Source of the DNA: Rhodopseudomonas palustris
GTDB taxonomy: Bacteria; Pseudomonadota; Alphaproteobacteria; Rhizobiales; Xanthobacteraceae
Length of the DNA: 64,000 bases
Assembly: GCA_016215605.1 (NCBI GenBank)
Contig: JACRJB010000025.1
Coordinates: forward strand, 124,001 to 188,000
Direction: 5' to 3'
Shown one piece after another: positions 61,314 through 64,000 of this stretch. The notes beneath the pieces were generated by a model that was not told where the DNA came from, did not search any database, and was given only the letters and a program-made list of their open reading frames with translations. Position 1 is the stretch's first letter, and each line of letters begins with the position of its first letter. Position numbers and translations under genes: made by a program.

Positions 61314-61677
61314 GATGCCTCCTCCCCACTGGCTGAACCTGTTCGAACGACTCGCCATCGGCCGGGCGGCCGAAGCCGCCGGGCCTGAGCGCGGCGCCGC
61401 CTTTCGGCGGCGGATCGTCGTCGAGCCGGCGCAGCGCCGCGAGGATCGAGGACAGCGGCACGGTCCGGCCCGAACCCGGCACCGCGCGCAGCCAAGGCTG
61501 CTGTTCGACCGCGTTGGCGTCGGACGCCCATGAGGAGAGGATCACCCGCTTCTCCGCCGTGCTCAGCGCGTCGTCGCGCAGCACCTGGGCGGGATCGTCA
61601 TGGACCGCAGCGGGATGTTGCAGGGACCCGGCCAGCGGGCCGCGTCCCAAGATCGAGTCAATCGTCGTCGCATGCAT
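61201..61677 (-). CDS. Hypothetical protein, C-terminus overlapping the zinc-ribbon gene
   Basis: 158 aa from the ATG at 61677 (GGGAG 8 nt upstream). The first 110 residues look like a genuine protein: VLRDDALSTAEKRVILSSWASDANAVE and SSILAALRRLDDDPP resemble small conserved rhizobial proteins of unknown function. The last 45 or so residues are Arg/His/Ala-rich and are simply the out-of-frame reading of the zinc-ribbon gene, so the natural end may be at about 61340 with a lost stop, or the frame may have shifted. Divergent from Hsp20. Confidence 0.6.
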   Translation of the reverse strand: MHATTIDSILGRGPLAGSLQHPAAVHDDPAQVLRDDALSTAEKRVILSSWASDANAVEQQPWLRAVPGSGRTVPLSSILAALRRLDDDPPPKGGAALRPGGFGRPADGESFEQVQPVGRRHHGLAHQSKHVRSRALPRLRRDHAARAGRAAAGRAALL

Positions 61678-61834
61678 CTCGTTTCTCCCGAGCTACTCCT
61701 TTCAGAACGGGACGGACCGAAAATTAGAAAACCCGGCGGCGCTTTCAAGTCCCCCGTTGAAATTTTTTCGGACCGCGATGCATCGGTGTACCAGCCCCCT
61801 CTTGACGCTGCCGGCCCCCATCCCAAATCGATCA

Positions 61835-61860
61835 GCGCGCCCGCGACGGCGCGGGTGCGC
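61835..61860 (+). other. Strong stem-loop in the Hsp20 leader
   Basis: GCGCGCCCGCG-ACGG-CGCGGGTGCGC forms an 11-bp stem (one G-U) with a 4-nt loop, 66 bp upstream of the Hsp20 start. Rhizobial hsp20 genes are often controlled by ROSE-type RNA thermometers in the leader. The last hairpin masking the Shine-Dalgarno could not be identified confidently, so this is only suggestive. Confidence 0.4.
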
Positions 61861-61925
61861 TTCGGACATTCCAGATCCGATTAGTTCAGGACTGGAGAGG
61901 TCAACACCGACGTGAGGAGGCATCC

Positions 61926-62426
61926 ATGAACATGCGCGACATGATCCCCTGGAGCCGGGGAAGCCAGCCGCTGGCGCGGGCGTTCGACGGCGATCCGTTT
62001 TTGTCGTTGCACCGCGAAATGAACCGGCTGTTCGACGACGTCTTCCGTGGCTTCGACGCGCCTGCGCTGTCGAACCGCCTGGCGGCGTTCGGCAACGTCT
62101 GGCCCAAGCTGGAAATCGCCAACACCGAGAAGGAGCTGAAAGTCTCCGCCGAAGTCCCCGGCATGGCGGAGAAGGACATCGAGGTGTTGCTCGACGACGG
62201 CGTGCTGACGATCCGCGGCGAGAAGACCTCGGCGACCGAGGACAAGGACAAGCAGTTCAGCGAGCACTTCTACGGCAAGTTCGAACGCCGGGTGCCGCTC
62301 GATGTCCCGGTCGCCGCCGACAAGGTCAGCGCCGCGTTCAAGAACGGCGTGCTGACGGTGACGCTGCCCAAGGCGGAGCCGATCCCGGCCACCTCGAAGC
62401 GGATCGCGATCCAGCCCGGCCAATGA
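61926..62426 (+). CDS. Small heat-shock protein (Hsp20/alpha-crystallin)
   Basis: 166 aa, preceded by GAGGAGG. N-terminal arm (DPFLSLHREMNRLFDDVFRG), then the alpha-crystallin domain at about 57-150: WPKLEIANTEKELKVSAEVPG, DDGVLTIRGEKT, FERRVPLDVPV, and the ending FKNGVLTVTLPK. ATP-independent holdase that binds unfolding proteins. It is monocistronic; a GC-rich stem-loop lies in the leader and a strong hairpin follows 45 bp after the stop. The N-terminus suggests the class A-like bacterial Hsp20 group. Confidence 0.94.
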   Translation: MNMRDMIPWSRGSQPLARAFDGDPFLSLHREMNRLFDDVFRGFDAPALSNRLAAFGNVWPKLEIANTEKELKVSAEVPGMAEKDIEVLLDDGVLTIRGEKTSATEDKDKQFSEHFYGKFERRVPLDVPVAADKVSAAFKNGVLTVTLPKAEPIPATSKRIAIQPGQ

Positions 62427-62472
62427 TCGCCGGACCGATCGCAAGTAAGTCCTCGTTAATCATCGATCGCCC

Positions 62473-62506
62473 GGCCCCCGTGCGCGGAGTGTCGCACCCG
62501 GGGGCC
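62473..62506. terminator. Strong hairpin downstream of Hsp20
   Basis: GGCCCCC-GTGCG, an 8-nt loop, then CGCAC-CC-GGGGGCC pairs over 12 bp with a 2-nt bulge. No T-run follows, so a factor-independent terminator is not certain, but the position after the stop fits transcript-end protection or termination. Confidence 0.5.
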
Positions 62507-62628
62507 GAGCGCCGGATCGCGACACTTAGCAGCGACTCTCGCGTCAGCCTGCAAACAGGAAATTAACACGTCTAAGGTGCAATCCTCGGGTCCGTCGACT
62601 TCGGCTTCGCAGACCTCGAGACCTTGCA

Positions 62629-62877
62629 ATGACCCAACCGCGACGATTTGCACGTGTGCGCCCGAGTGGGCTGATATCAAGTGAAGCAAGCCTGATCGTC
62701 GGCCCGAAACTGCCGGTCATCCCGTGCCGGATGGTGGACTACTCGGCCGGCGGCGCCTGCCTCGAGCTGAACAGCGAGACGACACTGCCGCCGCGGTTCG
62801 AATTGCTGCACGGCGGCACCAAGAAGAAATGCCGGCTGGTGTGGAAGCGCGCCCGCCGGATCGGCGTGTCGTTCTGA
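62629..62877 (+). CDS. Small PilZ-like domain protein
   Basis: 82 aa. It has the PilZ pattern: the Arg-rich RRFARVRP at the N-terminus (RxxxR region) and DYSAGGACLEL (D/NxSxxG), followed by KKKCRLVWKRARRIGVSF. PilZ domains bind cyclic di-GMP. The RxxxR spacing here is RRFAR, which keeps the pattern. It is a stand-alone domain, convergent with the MotB-family gene 33 bp downstream. Confidence 0.8.
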   Translation: MTQPRRFARVRPSGLISSEASLIVGPKLPVIPCRMVDYSAGGACLELNSETTLPPRFELLHGGTKKKCRLVWKRARRIGVSF

Positions 62878-62910
62878 GATTTCACCTAAGCTCGTCTGAC
62901 TAGCGGCTTG

Positions 62911-63735
62911 TCAGCGCTGCAGATCCGGCGGCAGCGGCGGGTTTTCGCGCAGCAGGCTGATGGTCACCCGGCGGTTGGCGGCGAGCGTCGGCGCTTCCGG
63001 AAACAGCGGTTCGCCGTCGCCCTTGCCCGCCACGGTCACCACCCGGCCGGCCGACAGGCCCTCCCGCTTCAGGATCTGGCGCACCGCATTGGCGCGGCTG
63101 GTCGACAGATCGAAGGCATCGAACTCGTCGCCGGCCTGCACCGGCGTGGCGGCGGTGTGACCGACGATGTTCAATTTAAGCGCGGTCGCGCGCAGCGGCC
63201 CTGCCAGTCGGGCGATCAGCATGCGGGTGCGCTCGTACGGCACCGCCGAGCCTTCCGGAAACATCGGCCGACCGTCCTGATCGGTGAGCTCGAGATTGAG
63301 CCCGGACGGTGTCTCCTCGAACACCACATTCTTGGACATCTCGGCCAGTTCCGGCACGTCCTGCAGCGCCTGGCGCAGCGACGCCGACGCCAGCGCGAAT
63401 TCGCGCTCGGCCTTGGCCTTGGCCGAACTCGCGGCATCCTGTGGACTGGCGGCCGCGTCGGACGAAATCGTGCTCTTGCTGCGGGGCTTGTCCTCGACCA
63501 TATGGCCGTCGGTTTCGACGATCCCCGAATAGCGCATCTCGCGCTGGACGCCGAACGCGTCGCGCATCGAGCCGGCGACGATCTGCAGCTTCTTGACGTC
63601 CTGGGTCGAGTACGACACCAGCACCACGAAGAAGGCGACCAGAAGCCCCATCAGGTCGGCGAAGGAGACGTACCAGCCATGACCCGAGTGCTCGTCCTCG
63701 AGCTTCTTCTTGCCGCAGCCCTTTCCGGTCAGCAT
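62911..63735 (-). CDS. MotB/OmpA-family membrane protein
   Basis: 274 aa from the ATG at 63735 (a TTG at 63744 would add three residues). Short basic cytoplasmic N-terminus, one membrane helix with the conserved Asp27 in SFADLMGLLVAFFVVLVSYS, as in MotB stator proteins, a linker, then a C-terminal OmpA-type peptidoglycan-binding domain (VVGHTAATP-like NIVGHTAATPVQAGDEFDAF, DLSTSRANAVRQIL, ANRRVTISL). The partner MotA is not in the 265 bp upstream. It may be a flagellar stator or a non-flagellar relative. Confidence 0.85.
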   Translation of the reverse strand: MLTGKGCGKKKLEDEHSGHGWYVSFADLMGLLVAFFVVLVSYSTQDVKKLQIVAGSMRDAFGVQREMRYSGIVETDGHMVEDKPRSKSTISSDAAASPQDAASSAKAKAEREFALASASLRQALQDVPELAEMSKNVVFEETPSGLNLELTDQDGRPMFPEGSAVPYERTRMLIARLAGPLRATALKLNIVGHTAATPVQAGDEFDAFDLSTSRANAVRQILKREGLSAGRVVTVAGKGDGEPLFPEAPTLAANRRVTISLLRENPPLPPDLQR

Positions 63736-64000
63736 TGGCGACAATCCGGTGCGGTCAACATGCCAATCGGCAGGTCATAGTCGGGGTACATGAGCGGATC
63801 GCCGCTGATCGAAACAGGCGTCGCGATCGTCGGGCACTTCTGGAAGAAGGGGTCGCCGCGCAGCCTCTGCCGTTCTAGACGGGGCGCATGAAGAAACGGT
63901 TGTCGATCGCGGACAACTGATCCTTAACTCGCCGTCTCCACGTCAAGATCTCGTTGCGCATTTACCGCCAGTCGCCATCGTCCCCCGTTCCTGCTAGGTC
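63736..64000. other. Interval to window edge, no gene called
   Basis: 265 bp upstream of the MotB-family gene. A minus-strand frame ends at 63729, overlapping the MotB start by 7 nt, and a 28-codon frame lies at 63875-63961, but neither resembles a known family. No clear promoter was recognised. Confidence 0.4.

Noticed and set aside
61801..61830. Possible RpoH promoter CTTGACG...CCCCAT before Hsp20
   Set aside because: The spacing between the two boxes is far too short for a sigma-32-type promoter, and no good alternative -10 was found.
63875..63961. 28-codon minus-strand frame before the MotB-type gene
   Set aside because: Too short, with no ribosome site or family match; only the lack of a better explanation for the interval made it worth noting.

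Overview
The window is GC-rich, gene-dense alphaproteobacterial chromosome. Gene content and order point to the Bradyrhizobium/Rhodopseudomonas group: a dgt-argS-SPOR-nagZ-scpA-scpB cluster, an E1-beta pyruvate dehydrogenase subunit carrying its own lipoyl domain, an ExoR-type Sel1 protein, tpiA-secG-pyrG upstream of kdsA, and several REP-like palindromes of the kind common in these genomes. Genus is an inference. No rRNA, tRNA, CRISPR array, phage or insertion-sequence transposase was seen.

Layout. 1-7288 (minus): chromosome segregation and cell-wall cluster (scpB partial, scpA, nagZ, SPOR protein, argS, dgt), with a divergent A-type Fe-S carrier (7395-7727). 7898-9553: an unrecognised Gln/Asn/Thr-rich protein behind a small XRE regulator, with TTGCA-type half-sites around both. 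9623-13886 (minus): RND efflux pump plus adaptor, divergent from xthA. 15353-20701 (plus): five-gene branched-chain-amino-acid-type ABC importer. 20943-21764: ExoR-like periplasmic regulator, followed by 655 bp without a convincing gene. 22420-28576 (minus): pyruvate dehydrogenase operon pdhA-pdhB-DUF5076-pdhC-[DUF559]-lpdA, then an FtsB-like divisome gene. 29166-33827: FMN reductase, CoA-transferase, LysE exporter, a 2OG-Fe(II)-oxygenase-like protein and an MDR oxidoreductase. 34004-36365: eno, queF and a tautomerase facing a LysR gene. 37408-42621: periplasmic glucan genes (opgD-like, opgH) and an L,D-transpeptidase. 42806-46124 (minus): NIPSNAP, VOC, kdsA, MFS. 46270-50363: an accessory module of an unknown protein with a possible His/Cys pair, an exported PAAR protein and an exported CHAT caspase-like protein. 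50377-53522 (minus): pyrG, secG, tpiA. 53767-58452 (plus): ppiD, trpD, trpC, moaC. 58491-63735: P-type ATPase, two small overlapping unknown genes, Hsp20, PilZ-like, and a MotB/OmpA protein.

Most of the window is housekeeping. The least ordinary parts are four. First, the PAAR/CHAT/unknown module sits between pyrG and the kdsA cluster. Second, a DUF559 nuclease-like gene is bounded on both sides by inverted copies of one REP element inside the pdh operon. Third, two inverted 43-bp copies of another palindrome are translated as part of the PdhC interdomain linker. Fourth, the XRE/unknown pair has a perfect 21-bp palindrome upstream.

Function calls rest on recognisable motifs and family knowledge; no database search was possible. 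Start sites are chosen by Shine-Dalgarno sequence, overlap with the upstream gene or usual family length, and are uncertain where stated.
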